Shown here: positions 6,978 through 14,971 of the stretch, in pieces
Numbering within the stretch: position 1 is the stretch's first letter
How the letters are laid out: each line of letters opens with the position of its first letter
Assembly (NCBI GenBank): GCA_029259835.1
Contig: JAJDEL010000088.1
Location: 1 to 15,080 of the forward strand
Origin: Planctomicrobium sp.
GTDB lineage: Bacteria > Planctomycetota > Planctomycetia > Planctomycetales > Planctomycetaceae
Direction of reading: 5' to 3'
DNA: 15,080 nt
Position numbers and translations under genes: made by a program
The notes under the pieces: model-generated
Databases searched by the model: none
What the model saw: the letters and a program-made list of their open reading frames with translations, nothing else
What the model was told of the DNA's origin: nothing

Positions 6978-7019
6978 AAAAAGAACACGGAGCGCGACAT
7001 GAAGGTCGCGCTCCGTGTT
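6978..7019 (-). terminator. Terminator-like hairpin in the greA leader
   Basis: AACACGGAGCGCGAC (6984-6998) pairs perfectly over 15 bp with GTCGCGCTCCGTGTT (7005-7019) around a 6-nt loop. Read on the minus strand the stem is followed by CTTTTTC (6983-6977), the form of an intrinsic terminator. It lies about 75 nt before the greA start codon and between two divergent genes, so no upstream gene needs it. The likely use is premature termination of greA transcripts; on the + strand the tail is weaker. Confidence 0.65.
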
Positions 7020-7202
7020 TGTTAGGTTTGTGTTAAGCGATTCTATTGAAATGATCCAATCTGCTCAACTCCACTCCCATCTCACCGCCTGAAAATCGAC
7101 TCTATCCTTAGAAAATCAATCAGGGCTTGCGGAACCATCAGCCGATTATGATATGATAGCTGGTCTGTTTTGTCCTGACATCTTTCGCAATTTAAGATTG
7201 AC

Positions 7203-8612
7203 ATGATTAAATTTCTGGGAAATAGTTCCAGGCACTGTGATGGAATTCCCCGTCGAGAGTTTCTGCGTGCAGGAGCTCTCGGATTCGGCGGGTTGACGCT
7301 TGCACAATTGCTGAAGCTAGAAGCCCAGGCCGGAATAACTCAATCACATAAAGCGGTCATCAACATTCATCTCGATGGCGGGCCTCCGCAGTGGGAAACC
7401 ATTGACCCAAAACCACACGCTCCAGCGGAAATTCGAGGTGAGTTCGAACCAATCTCGACAGCGATTCCAGGCGTTCAAATCTGCGAGTTGATGCCGAAAG
7501 TTGCATCGATTGCAGATCGATTTACGTTCATCCGCACGCTCGTTGGTTCCGCCGGTCGGCACGATGCCTTTCAATGTCAGTCCGGCTACAACTTCAAAGA
7601 CCTTGCTTCGTTTGGTGGGCGACCGGCGATGGGTTGCGTCATTAGCAAACTGCTAGGAAGTCCAGAAGACGCCGCGCCTCCGTTTGTCGATATCATGCAG
7701 GGACGCCCGCTTGTTCGCAACAGTGCTCGCCCAGGTTTTTTGGGGCCATCGTACCAGCCGTTTCGTCCGGATATTTCGCACCTCTTTTCAAGAGAACTCG
7801 AAGCTGGGATGAAAGGAGAACTGAAGCGACTGGGAAAAGATCACCAGATGAGTTTGGAGTTGAACGAATCTCTCTCTGCAAAAAGACTCGACGACCGAAA
7901 ATCACTTCTCAATGGGTTTGATCGCATCCGCAGACAAGTTGATGCGAGCGGAATGATGGATGCGATGGATCAATTCAATCGTCAGGCAACTGAAATTCTA
8001 ACGTCGGGGCAACTTGCGGAAGCAATGGACTTGTCCCGTGAAGATCCTCAAGTCGTCGCTCAATATACAGCACCTGTCCGCAAGGACGATCTCGCCTCAT
8101 ATACCAGCGATGGTCCTCAGTCTCCGCAAAAGTTGCTGCTGGCGCGCCGCTTGATTGAAGTTGGAGTTCGGGTTGTCAGCGTTTCTGTCAGCGACTTTGA
8201 CACGCACAGGAACAACTCTTCCCGAATGCGAACCCTGATGCCGATAGTCGACTTTGGATTGCACGCCCTGGTCACCGACCTTGAGAATCGCGGGTTGCTC
8301 GACGATGTCTCCATTGTCGTCTGGGGAGAGTTTGGACGGACACCGAAAATAAACTCCAACGGCGGGCGAGATCATTGGCCGCGCGTCGGACCATGTTTGC
8401 TAGCAGGCGGCGGAATGAAGAACGGGCAAGTCATCGGAGGAACAGACCGACTTGCAGCCACGGCTGTCTCTAGACCTGTCACTTACAAAGATGTCTTCTC
8501 AACTCTGTATCGAAATCTCGGTCTGGACGCCCAACAAATCACGCTTCCAGACCCGCAAGGACGACCGCAGTATCTTATCGACGATGCAGAGCCGATTGAG
8601 GAGTTGGCTTAG
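7203..8612 (+). CDS. DUF1501 family Tat-exported protein
   Basis: A complete 469-residue DUF1501 protein. The N-terminus has a twin-arginine signal: RREFLRAGALGFGG (R17, R18) followed by a hydrophobic stretch to about residue 45. Family motifs are INIHLDGGPPQWETIDPK (from 53), a GRHDAFQCQSGY block, VVWGEFGRTP (to 381), GGRDHWPR (387-394) and a CLLAGGGMKNGQVIGGTD block. The conserved His/Asp residues fit the alkaline phosphatase/sulfatase-like fold, but the activity is unproven. ATG 7203 is the only good start before the Tat motif; no clear Shine-Dalgarno is present. TATGAT at 7147-7152 and 7152-7157 are possible -10 boxes. Here it stands alone, without the DUF1549/DUF1553 cytochrome partner common in planctomycetes. 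It is convergent with the next gene. Confidence 0.95.
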   Translation: MIKFLGNSSRHCDGIPRREFLRAGALGFGGLTLAQLLKLEAQAGITQSHKAVINIHLDGGPPQWETIDPKPHAPAEIRGEFEPISTAIPGVQICELMPKVASIADRFTFIRTLVGSAGRHDAFQCQSGYNFKDLASFGGRPAMGCVISKLLGSPEDAAPPFVDIMQGRPLVRNSARPGFLGPSYQPFRPDISHLFSRELEAGMKGELKRLGKDHQMSLELNESLSAKRLDDRKSLLNGFDRIRRQVDASGMMDAMDQFNRQATEILTSGQLAEAMDLSREDPQVVAQYTAPVRKDDLASYTSDGPQSPQKLLLARRLIEVGVRVVSVSVSDFDTHRNNSSRMRTLMPIVDFGLHALVTDLENRGLLDDVSIVVWGEFGRTPKINSNGGRDHWPRVGPCLLAGGGMKNGQVIGGTDRLAATAVSRPVTYKDVFSTLYRNLGLDAQQITLPDPQGRPQYLIDDAEPIEELA

Positions 8613-8682
8613 AGATAGTTACAGGAGTACGCCGTCACCACAGATCTCAAATGTGTAATGTGTGTCGGAGGGGCAATCTCAA

Positions 8683-9084
8683 TCAGTGCGAAGATTCCTC
8701 AGAAGCCGGCTCTTCGAAAGAACAAAGACGACCACAACTACCTGAATTCTGAACGGTTCCGCACAATGCGGCTATCGTGAACAGGCTCGTGACGTAAATC
8801 CCCTTGCCGTAGAAATTGCTCACTCTTAAGCCATAGAGATGGTGAACTCCGTCCACTGGTTCAGCAATCAAACCCCAGACGAGAATCGTCATGAACATTG
8901 TCAGGAGTACCCCAACCCAGCCACCCTTCGCGATGATGGGAGTCAAAACTCTCCAATTCACGGCAAGTAACCAGAACGCAATCCAGGCCAAAAGGGGGGT
9001 CCAGGGAGCAATAAATTGCACCAGTTCCACCAGCAGTTGAGCAACAGCAACAACAACATTCCAGATTGACTGTAGGACTTCCAT
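8683..9084 (-). CDS. Small hydrophobic membrane protein, unknown function
   Basis: A 133-residue protein with several predicted membrane segments: about 8-44 (probably two helices, with PWTPLLAWIAFWLLAVNW as the second), 53-74 (GGWVGVLLTMFMTILVWGLI) and a weaker one near 95-112 (YVTSLFTIAALCGTVQ). A charged, Glu/Ser-rich tail follows (FEEPASEESSH). ATG 9082-9084 is preferred; GGAAGA lies just upstream, and an in-frame TTG one codon earlier is possible. I do not recognise a family; similar short uncharacterised membrane proteins are common in planctomycetes. It is transcribed divergently from moxR across a 213-bp gap, which probably carries both promoters, and convergently with the DUF1501 gene. 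Confidence 0.75.
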   Translation of the reverse strand: MEVLQSIWNVVVAVAQLLVELVQFIAPWTPLLAWIAFWLLAVNWRVLTPIIAKGGWVGVLLTMFMTILVWGLIAEPVDGVHHLYGLRVSNFYGKGIYVTSLFTIAALCGTVQNSGSCGRLCSFEEPASEESSH

Positions 9085-9297
9085 CAAGTTTCTTCCGCGA
9101 AAAAGGCGTTTCTAACAGGTGCAGAGTCGCGAATTCCGGCTTAGGTTTCAAGTGTCCCGATGGACCAACGCCCTTTGCTTCTCAGCAGTAGGAATGAAAG
9201 CCGCGTTGCCCGCCCTTTCCTTAAGTTGGGTCGAGCGGGTAGGATGGTGCGACGGAAATATGCGTCCCAGACCGGGACTCTCACAGAAGGAATTAAG

Positions 9298-10353
9298 ATG
9301 TCGGCAGCGAACAGCGAAGCAATTCAGAAACTCAACAAAGCGCACCAAGACATTCGCGAACAAATGTCCAAAGTGATCATCGGCCAGGAAGAAGTCATCG
9401 ATCAGTTGCTCATCGCACTCTTTAGTCGAGGTCACTGCCTGCTGGAAGGTGTGCCGGGGCTGGCGAAGACGTTAATGATCAATTCGTTGGCAGAGTGCCT
9501 TTCAATGAGCTTCTCTCGAATTCAGTTCACACCCGACCTCATGCCAGCTGACATTACCGGGACAGATGTTCTCGCCGTGAATCAGGAAACTGGCGAGCGA
9601 GAGTTTCGATTCATCAAAGGGCCGTTGTTTCACAATGTTGTTCTGGCAGACGAAATTAACCGCACACCACCGAAAACTCAGGCGGCACTTCTCGAAGCGA
9701 TGCAGGAACATCAGGTGACTGTTGGGCAAACGCGGCATCAACTCAGCGCCCCGTTCTTCGTTTTGGCGACACAGAACCCGATTGAGCAGGAAGGAACATA
9801 TCAACTGCCGGAAGCGCAGCAGGACCGTTTTATGTTCAAAGTTTTTGTTGACTACCCTTCGTTCGAAGAAGAGAAGCTCATCGCCAAAGCGACAACTGGG
9901 AACATCAAGAACGAAATCACACCAGTGCTCACTGGCGAGGAAATTTTGGAGTTGCAAGCAATCGTTCGGGAAGTCCCCATCACCGATCATCTTGTGGACT
10001 ATGCATTGGCACTCGTGCGGCAAACACGAATCGGTCAGGAAGGCGTTCCAGATTTTGTGAACGAATGGATCAGTTGGGGTGCCGGTCCCCGTGCTGTGCA
10101 GTACTTGCTTCTCGGATCGAAAGCTCGCGCGTTATTGAATGGACGAACCAGCGTTTCAACAGAAGACATCGCCGCCCTCGCCGGCCCGATATTAAGACAT
10201 CGCATTGTGACGAACTTCTCCGCGGAGAGTGATGGCATTACAACTGACGATGTCATCGAACGACTCATCGAAGAAACGCCAGCGAAAGAAGGCGAACTCA
10301 CAACGGACCCGCGATTGAAGAAGATGTTCGCCGCTCCGGTTACGGCGTCCTGA
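9298..10353 (+). CDS. MoxR-family AAA+ ATPase
   Basis: A 351-residue AAA+ ATPase of the MoxR class (AAA_3), thought to act as a chaperone that remodels or activates VWA-domain partners. Walker A is GVPGLAKT (51-58), Walker B is VVLADE (114-119) followed by [18 protein letters not shown], sensor 1 is ATQNP (157-161), and [15 protein letters not shown] carries the usual arginine region. The C-terminal lid is present ([16 protein letters not shown]). ATG 9298 is chosen because AAGGA (9286-9290) sits 7 nt upstream and the N-terminus then matches family length; a 46-codon in-frame extension to 9160 lacks family features. The DUF58 gene follows after 62 bp on the same strand, the standard pairing for this family. 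Confidence 0.95.
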   Translation: MSAANSEAIQKLNKAHQDIREQMSKVIIGQEEVIDQLLIALFSRGHCLLEGVPGLAKTLMINSLAECLSMSFSRIQFTPDLMPADITGTDVLAVNQETGEREFRFIKGPLFHNVVLADEINRTPPKTQAALLEAMQEHQVTVGQTRHQLSAPFFVLATQNPIEQEGTYQLPEAQQDRFMFKVFVDYPSFEEEKLIAKATTGNIKNEITPVLTGEEILELQAIVREVPITDHLVDYALALVRQTRIGQEGVPDFVNEWISWGAGPRAVQYLLLGSKARALLNGRTSVSTEDIAALAGPILRHRIVTNFSAESDGITTDDVIERLIEETPAKEGELTTDPRLKKMFAAPVTAS

Positions 10354-10415
10354 ATGTGCGGCTAAATATGTTGCTTAGAATGAATTGAATTTCCTCGCAA
10401 ACGATTATTGAATCT

Positions 10416-11324
10416 GTGCCGAAATCGACTGATCAAATTCTGCCGTCCGATGCGATCTCGCGGATCTCTCGCCTGGAAGTTCAGGCGCGTCAGATCGTCG
10501 AAGGCTTTCTATCTGGTCAGCACCGCAGTCCTTATTTTGGGCAGTCGATTGAGTTCGTTCAGCACCGTGAATATGTCCCTGGTGATGACATTCGGCGGAT
10601 CGATTGGAAAGCTTGGTCAAAAACCGACAAATACTACGTCAAGCAATATGAGGAAGAGACGAATCTGCGGACAACAATTTTAGTTGACGCCAGTGAGTCA
10701 ATGCAGTTCAGTTCCAGCGAAATCAGCAAGTACGACTACGCCAGTTCGATTGCTGCCTGCCTCACATACTTACTGCTCAGGCAGTCAGACGCCGTAAGCC
10801 TTTCCGTTTTTGATGAAGAAATCAGGCGGCGCGCTCCATCGCGTAGTCGACATACACATCTCGGGACAATTCTCTCCGTTCTCGCTGAAGAACGTGCGTC
10901 CAAGAAAACGAGCATGTACCAACTGCTGCGGACAGTTGCTGACGAAAAGACTGAGAAAGGGATGGTCGTTCTGGTCTCTGATCTTTTTGTTCCGGTCGAA
11001 GACCTGTTCAGAGGGCTGCGAATGCTCAAGAAACGTGGACACGAAGTGCTGTTGTTTCACGTTCTCGACGATCAGGAACTCGACTTCAATTACTCCGGCA
11101 CGACTCGCTTTGAAGGATTGGAAGATGTTGGCGAATTAACATGCGATCCGAAATCGCTTCGTGATGGATATCAGGCAGCAATGAACGCCTTTCTTGACGA
11201 AGTTCGTCGGCGTTGTGCACGCAACATGATCGACTACCAAACCATCCGCACCAGCGAACCACTCGACGCCGTACTGCGACACTACATGAACCACCGCGTC
11301 GGCTTGCGTGGTTCCATCAGGTAG
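10416..11324 (+). CDS. DUF58 / VWA-like protein, MoxR partner
   Basis: A 302-residue DUF58 protein. The family signature [20 protein letters not shown] (51-70) and [10 protein letters not shown] are present, followed by a von Willebrand A-like domain with MIDAS DASES (D91, S93, S95) and a VVLVSDLF strand. No membrane segment is visible, so it is a soluble cytoplasmic form. The GTG start is used because no ATG lies upstream in frame and the resulting N-terminus ([20 protein letters not shown]) fits planctomycete homologues; there is no clear Shine-Dalgarno. DUF58 proteins pair with MoxR ATPases, and gene order here agrees. Usually membrane VWA (BatA-like) genes follow; here a terminator ends the unit instead. 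The physiological role is unknown; cell-envelope or stress functions are the usual guess. Confidence 0.94.
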   Translation: MPKSTDQILPSDAISRISRLEVQARQIVEGFLSGQHRSPYFGQSIEFVQHREYVPGDDIRRIDWKAWSKTDKYYVKQYEEETNLRTTILVDASESMQFSSSEISKYDYASSIAACLTYLLLRQSDAVSLSVFDEEIRRRAPSRSRHTHLGTILSVLAEERASKKTSMYQLLRTVADEKTEKGMVVLVSDLFVPVEDLFRGLRMLKKRGHEVLLFHVLDDQELDFNYSGTTRFEGLEDVGELTCDPKSLRDGYQAAMNAFLDEVRRRCARNMIDYQTIRTSEPLDAVLRHYMNHRVGLRGSIR

Positions 11325-11340
11325 CATCGTTTGCGTTTCA

Positions 11341-11373
11341 CACTGAGTCATTTACACTGAGTCATTTACACTG
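11341..11373 (+). repeat. 14-bp tandem repeat, 2.4 copies
   Basis: CACTGAGTCATTTA occurs at 11341-11354 and again, perfectly, at 11355-11368, followed by CACTG (11369-11373). Each unit contains TGAGTCA. It lies 16 bp after the DUF58 stop and before the terminator, so it would be in the 3' untranslated region of that unit. It may be a slippage product or a binding site for the next gene. Confidence 0.8.
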
Positions 11374-11375
11374 GG

Positions 11376-11410
11376 CAAAAAGTATGCTGAGACTTGTTCC
11401 AGCATTTTTT
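11376..11410 (+). terminator. Intrinsic terminator of the moxR-DUF58 unit
   Basis: ATGCTG (11384-11389) pairs with CAGCAT (11400-11405) around a 10-nt loop, followed by TTTTT (11406-11410). An A-run (11377-11381) can extend the stem by pairing with the T-tract past a 2-nt bulge. It lies about 60 bp after the DUF58 stop, and 49 bp before the next start codon. Confidence 0.65.
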
Positions 11411-11458
11411 CGGTGACCATAATCCAGTCTGCGTTCTTTCTTACTTTGAGATAATTTC

Positions 11459-13726
11459 ATGCTGAAACTTGCTGTTCAAGTTCAATTGACTTTCTGTTTG
11501 ATAGCGTCGATCTGTTCTGCTTCGGACATTCTTTTGGAGACAGAAAGTTTTGACAACCACGGAGGTTGGAAGCTCGATACTCAGTTCATCACCGAAATGG
11601 GATCGCCGTACCTGCTGGCGCATGGATTGGGGAAATCTGTTGACGATGCAAACACAACAATCAACGTCGACCAGTCAGGCACTTACCACGTTTTCGTTCG
11701 TACAAAAGATTGGGTTGCGCGCTGGAAAGCAGAAGGGGAACCTGGTCGCTTTCAGGTGATGGTCAACGGGACTGCCTTGAAAGAAACCTTCGGAACGAAA
11801 AGTCCTGAGTGGTTTTGGCACGATGGGGGCGAAGTGAAGTTAGCTGCGGGTGAAAATAAAATTTCCTTGCACGACCTCACCGGATTTGATGGTCGTTGCG
11901 ATGCAATCTACTTCACTCAAGGAGATGAAAGTCCTCCAAACGATGCGAATAATCTGGCGAGTTGGCGTCGTGAGAAACTTGGTTTGACTGAAAAAATCAC
12001 GAGCAAAAATGGCTACGATCTTGTCGTCGTTGGTGGGGGTTACTCAGGGATGGGGGCGGCTCTTTCTGCTGCTCGTGCTGGTTGCAAAGTCGCACTCATT
12101 CAAAATCGCCCTGTCCTCGGTGGAAACGGATCGAGTGAAGTTCGTGTCTGGGCAATGGGGAACATCCGTCGCGGCAAGTACCCGCGCATCGGTGAAATCG
12201 TCGACGAGTTCTCCGATCACGCGAAAAAATCTCCCGGTACCTACGAAGAATTTGAAGACGCGAAGAAGGAAGCAATTGTCCGCGATGAGAAAAATATCGA
12301 TCTGTTCCTGAACCATCACGCTTACAAGGTCGATACGACTGGCGAGCATATTACCGCCGTCTATGCATTCGACACGCGAACGAGTGCGCATTCAAAAATC
12401 GAAGGGACATTGTTCTGCGATGCAACCGGACATGGCACGATTGGTGAATTCGCCAAAGCCGATTGGGATATGGAAAAATCCGGTCGCATGGGGATGAGCA
12501 ACATGTGGGCCTGGGGCGAAGGCGAAAATGATGTCAACTTCCCGAAAACGCCTTGGGCGCTTGATCTGGCGATGAAAGATTTCCCTTATCCGCGTGATCA
12601 TCACGGACAATGGTTTTGGGAAAGTGGCTTTGATAAAGATGCGATTGGCGATGCGGAAGGGATTCGTGACTGGAATTTAAGAGCCGTCTACGGGGCTTTT
12701 AACGCAATGAAGAATCGAGACGGTGCAGACAAACACAAAACTGCATTCTTAACATGGATCGCCTACATCGGTGGGCCGCGCGAGTCTCGTCGGTTGATCG
12801 GCGATGTTCTGCTGACTGAAGAAGACGTTGTTTCCAAGCGAGACTTCCCAGACGGTTGTGTCCCGAGTACCTGGTCGATTGATTTGCACTACCCCAAAAA
12901 ACAATACGCTGAAAAATTCCCGGACAATCCGTTCATCTCCGTCGCCGTCCATGGAAAAGGTGTCGACCGCAGCTATGGCTATCCGGTTCCGTACCGCTGC
13001 TTTTACTCTCGAAACATTGACAATCTGTTCATGGCAGGCCGCTGCATTAGCGTGTCGCACGAGGCTCTCGGGACGGTTCGCGTTATGAAAACTTGCGGAA
13101 TGATGGGTGAAGTCGTCGGGAAAGCGGCTTCGGTTTGCATCTTGCGAAACTGCTTCCCGCGAGACGTCTACGAACGCTACTGGTCCGACCTCGACGGACT
13201 CCTCAAACTCCCTGGTAAAGCTTATCGAGAAAACGTGAAAGCCGAGTTTACAATTCCAGACGATGCCCTCATTTCCGCCGGACCACATGGCCCACCATCT
13301 GGCCTCGACACTGCGAAGCTGCCTGGAATAGTCGTTGATGATCGCCAGGCAAAGAAAACTGGAACGTGGACAGAAGGTCAAGGTTTGAAAGGCTACGTCG
13401 GCTATGGTTATGTATACGCCAGTCCAAACAGTAATTCGAAAATCACGTTCTCACCGAAAGTCGACAAAGCCGGTGTGTACGACGTCCGAGTTGCTTATCT
13501 TCCTCACGAAAACCGTGGTACACGCGTCGCGGTGACCCTCTCCGCAGGCAGCACAACTGAAACCGTACGAGTCAACATGACAAAATCCGCAACTCTAGAA
13601 CACGACTTCTACTCCATCGGCAAAGTCACTCTCAAAGCTGGCGAGACAGTTCAGGTCACCGTCTCCTCAATAGACGCCGGCGGCAACGCCCATGCTGATG
13701 CTGTGCAGTTAATGAAAGTTCAATAG
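11459..13726 (+). CDS. Secreted FAD-dependent oxidoreductase with N-terminal beta domain and golvesin-like C-terminus
   Basis: A 755-residue exported flavoprotein. A signal peptide (QVQLTFCLIASICSAS) is followed by a beta-sandwich, carbohydrate-binding-like domain at about 24-160 (WKLDTQFITEMGSPYLLAHG, GTYHVFVRTKDW, DAIYFT). The FAD-binding Rossmann motif is DLVVVGGGYSGMGAALSAAR (GxGxxG region 192-197), then LGGNGSSEVRVWAMG, as in the FAD_oxidored (PF12831) family. A late FAD segment reads NLFMAGRCISVSHEALGTVR. From about 636 to the end is a golvesin-C/xanthan lyase-related domain (GVYDVRVAYLPHENRGTRV, GGNAHADAVQLMKV). Families like this are annotated 'xanthan lyase'-related in planctomycetes; the real reaction is unknown, probably oxidation of a sugar-derived substrate in the periplasm. 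Start ATG 11459 gives the signal peptide; Shine-Dalgarno is weak. The last 52 codons are duplicated 1.2 kb downstream. Confidence 0.93.
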   Translation: MLKLAVQVQLTFCLIASICSASDILLETESFDNHGGWKLDTQFITEMGSPYLLAHGLGKSVDDANTTINVDQSGTYHVFVRTKDWVARWKAEGEPGRFQVMVNGTALKETFGTKSPEWFWHDGGEVKLAAGENKISLHDLTGFDGRCDAIYFTQGDESPPNDANNLASWRREKLGLTEKITSKNGYDLVVVGGGYSGMGAALSAARAGCKVALIQNRPVLGGNGSSEVRVWAMGNIRRGKYPRIGEIVDEFSDHAKKSPGTYEEFEDAKKEAIVRDEKNIDLFLNHHAYKVDTTGEHITAVYAFDTRTSAHSKIEGTLFCDATGHGTIGEFAKADWDMEKSGRMGMSNMWAWGEGENDVNFPKTPWALDLAMKDFPYPRDHHGQWFWESGFDKDAIGDAEGIRDWNLRAVYGAFNAMKNRDGADKHKTAFLTWIAYIGGPRESRRLIGDVLLTEEDVVSKRDFPDGCVPSTWSIDLHYPKKQYAEKFPDNPFISVAVHGKGVDRSYGYPVPYRCFYSRNIDNLFMAGRCISVSHEALGTVRVMKTCGMMGEVVGKAASVCILRNCFPRDVYERYWSDLDGLLKLPGKAYRENVKAEFTIPDDALISAGPHGPPSGLDTAKLPGIVVDDRQAKKTGTWTEGQGLKGYVGYGYVYASPNSNSKITFSPKVDKAGVYDVRVAYLPHENRGTRVAVTLSAGSTTETVRVNMTKSATLEHDFYSIGKVTLKAGETVQVTVSSIDAGGNAHADAVQLMKVQ

Positions 13727-13871
13727 CCGTTTGAGTTGAGCGGTGGCGGGTTCAATGTTGAAGCGAAATTGAATAACCTGCTCTCCGTCGCTTCCTCAAC
13801 TCCTCACGTACCGAGTCCAGAGTTCAATGTGAATGGAACGTTTGGTCGTCAGACTCTCTAAGGTCGGGATC

Positions 13872-14714
13872 TCAGCGTTCCGCAACGTGCAATTCACCAA
13901 ATTGTCTTGTGCGGAATCCATAGGAATTAATGCAGTCTTTGAATGCTTTGAGACATTGTAAATCGTGGCATTCGACAGCACAGCAGCGTGTCTTTAACAG
14001 AAACTGCGTGCCACCATCTCGGAAAACTGGAAGCTCTGCGCCTTCAACGTCCATCTTGAGAAGATCGATCTGAGGGAATTTTGACGCTTCCCACAACTCG
14101 TCCATCGTGTACGCACGGACTCGCTCTGAACATGCAGACAATTCCGGAATCGTTTGTGTTGCCCAATGCCGTCCATCTCGAAAGGTGCCGCGGCTGATCG
14201 CCAAAGTTCCCTTTTTCGACCATACGGCACCATGCAAGAGCCGGCATCGATTTCGAAATGGTTGTAAGTTCACCTGCGCAATCTCAAAGTTTTGAATGTC
14301 TGGTTCAACCGCTAGGATTTGCACTCTCGGGTTATTCAGAAGAAAAAAGAGGCTTGCCAATCCGATATTGGCTCCGGTATCAATGAGAAATTCTGCCTCC
14401 GCAACTCCGGGCAAATCGTACTGTTTCTCTAATAAAACTTGTCGAAAAACTGCGAAGTCGCTCGTGTCGTTACGTAGTCGGATCGGGCTTTCTGCATCGC
14501 GCAGCCAAACTTCAGTTTGCCCATTCGGGAAATGACTCAATTTTTCGATGCAAGAGAGTGCCGTATCGACCGGCTGGATGCCGGGTCCGGCGAGAAACGT
14601 ACGGAGTTCGTTTTCGTCGGACAATTGCAGGCGAGACACATCTGTCCTGTTATTTCCGGCTAACGAAGTTGTCGAGTCAATCTCAGTGAGTTTCATTGTC
14701 TCAGTCCACTTCAT
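13872..14714 (-). CDS. FkbM-family SAM-dependent methyltransferase
   Basis: About 280 residues with the FkbM (Methyltransf_21) Rossmann core: motif I EFLIDTGANIGLASLFFLLN, the acidic ribose-binding end VQILAVEPD, and DLLKMDVEGAELPVF, the hallmark post-core motif, then VECHDLQ near the C-terminus. FkbM enzymes O-methylate hydroxyl groups of sugars or polyketides; many act on cell-surface glycans. The start is uncertain: ATG 14712-14714 has AGAGAG 7 nt upstream, while ATG 14732 or ATG 14696 are alternatives and a TTG at 14756 would run into the breakpoint region. It is convergent with the FAD oxidoreductase. It lies exactly between that gene's end and a truncated repeat of it, which points to insertion or rearrangement. 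No glycosyltransferase neighbours are visible to define its substrate. Confidence 0.88.
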   Translation of the reverse strand: MKWTETMKLTEIDSTTSLAGNNRTDVSRLQLSDENELRTFLAGPGIQPVDTALSCIEKLSHFPNGQTEVWLRDAESPIRLRNDTSDFAVFRQVLLEKQYDLPGVAEAEFLIDTGANIGLASLFFLLNNPRVQILAVEPDIQNFEIAQVNLQPFRNRCRLLHGAVWSKKGTLAISRGTFRDGRHWATQTIPELSACSERVRAYTMDELWEASKFPQIDLLKMDVEGAELPVFRDGGTQFLLKTRCCAVECHDLQCLKAFKDCINSYGFRTRQFGELHVAER

Positions 14715-14770
14715 AACAGGTCTCTCTGACATAGAAATGAAGAGACGTTGCGCCAAGGGTGTGTGCGCTG

Positions 14771-14935
14771 CGAGTCAACATGACCAAACTCGCCTCACTC
14801 GAAAACGAGATCGACTCTATCGGCAAAGTCACCCTCAAAGCCGGAGAGCCAATCCAGGTGGCAGTCTCCACAAAAGACGCTGGCGGCAACGCGCATGCCG
14901 ATGCTGTGCAGTCGATGAAAGTTGAAATACTTTAA
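14771..14935 (+). pseudogene. Truncated duplicate of the golvesin-like C-terminus of the FAD oxidoreductase
   Basis: From CGAGTCAACATGAC the sequence follows the last 52 codons of the FAD oxidoreductase (13568-13723) without a gap: by eye 127 of 156 bases and 39 of 52 residues agree (SIGKVTLKAGE, DAGGNAHADAVQ). It ends with its own TAA (14933-14935), three codons later than the original. Similarity stops abruptly just before 14771, a few bases beyond the upstream edge of the fkbM region. It has no start or Shine-Dalgarno sequence and cannot make a folded domain, so it is a gene remnant. The open frame and the conservative changes suggest it came from a full paralogue that was once functional. 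Confidence 0.82.
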
Positions 14936-14971
14936 ATTGAGCAGCTTGCTCGCTGCATTCGAACAGTAGAC

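Noticed and set aside
6902..7000. 33-residue in-frame extension of GreA
   Set aside because: It would start inside the leader hairpin loop, and GreA homologues begin at the later Met.
9160..9297. N-terminal 46-residue extension of MoxR
   Set aside because: The extension has no family match, and ATG 9298 has a good Shine-Dalgarno and the usual MoxR start.
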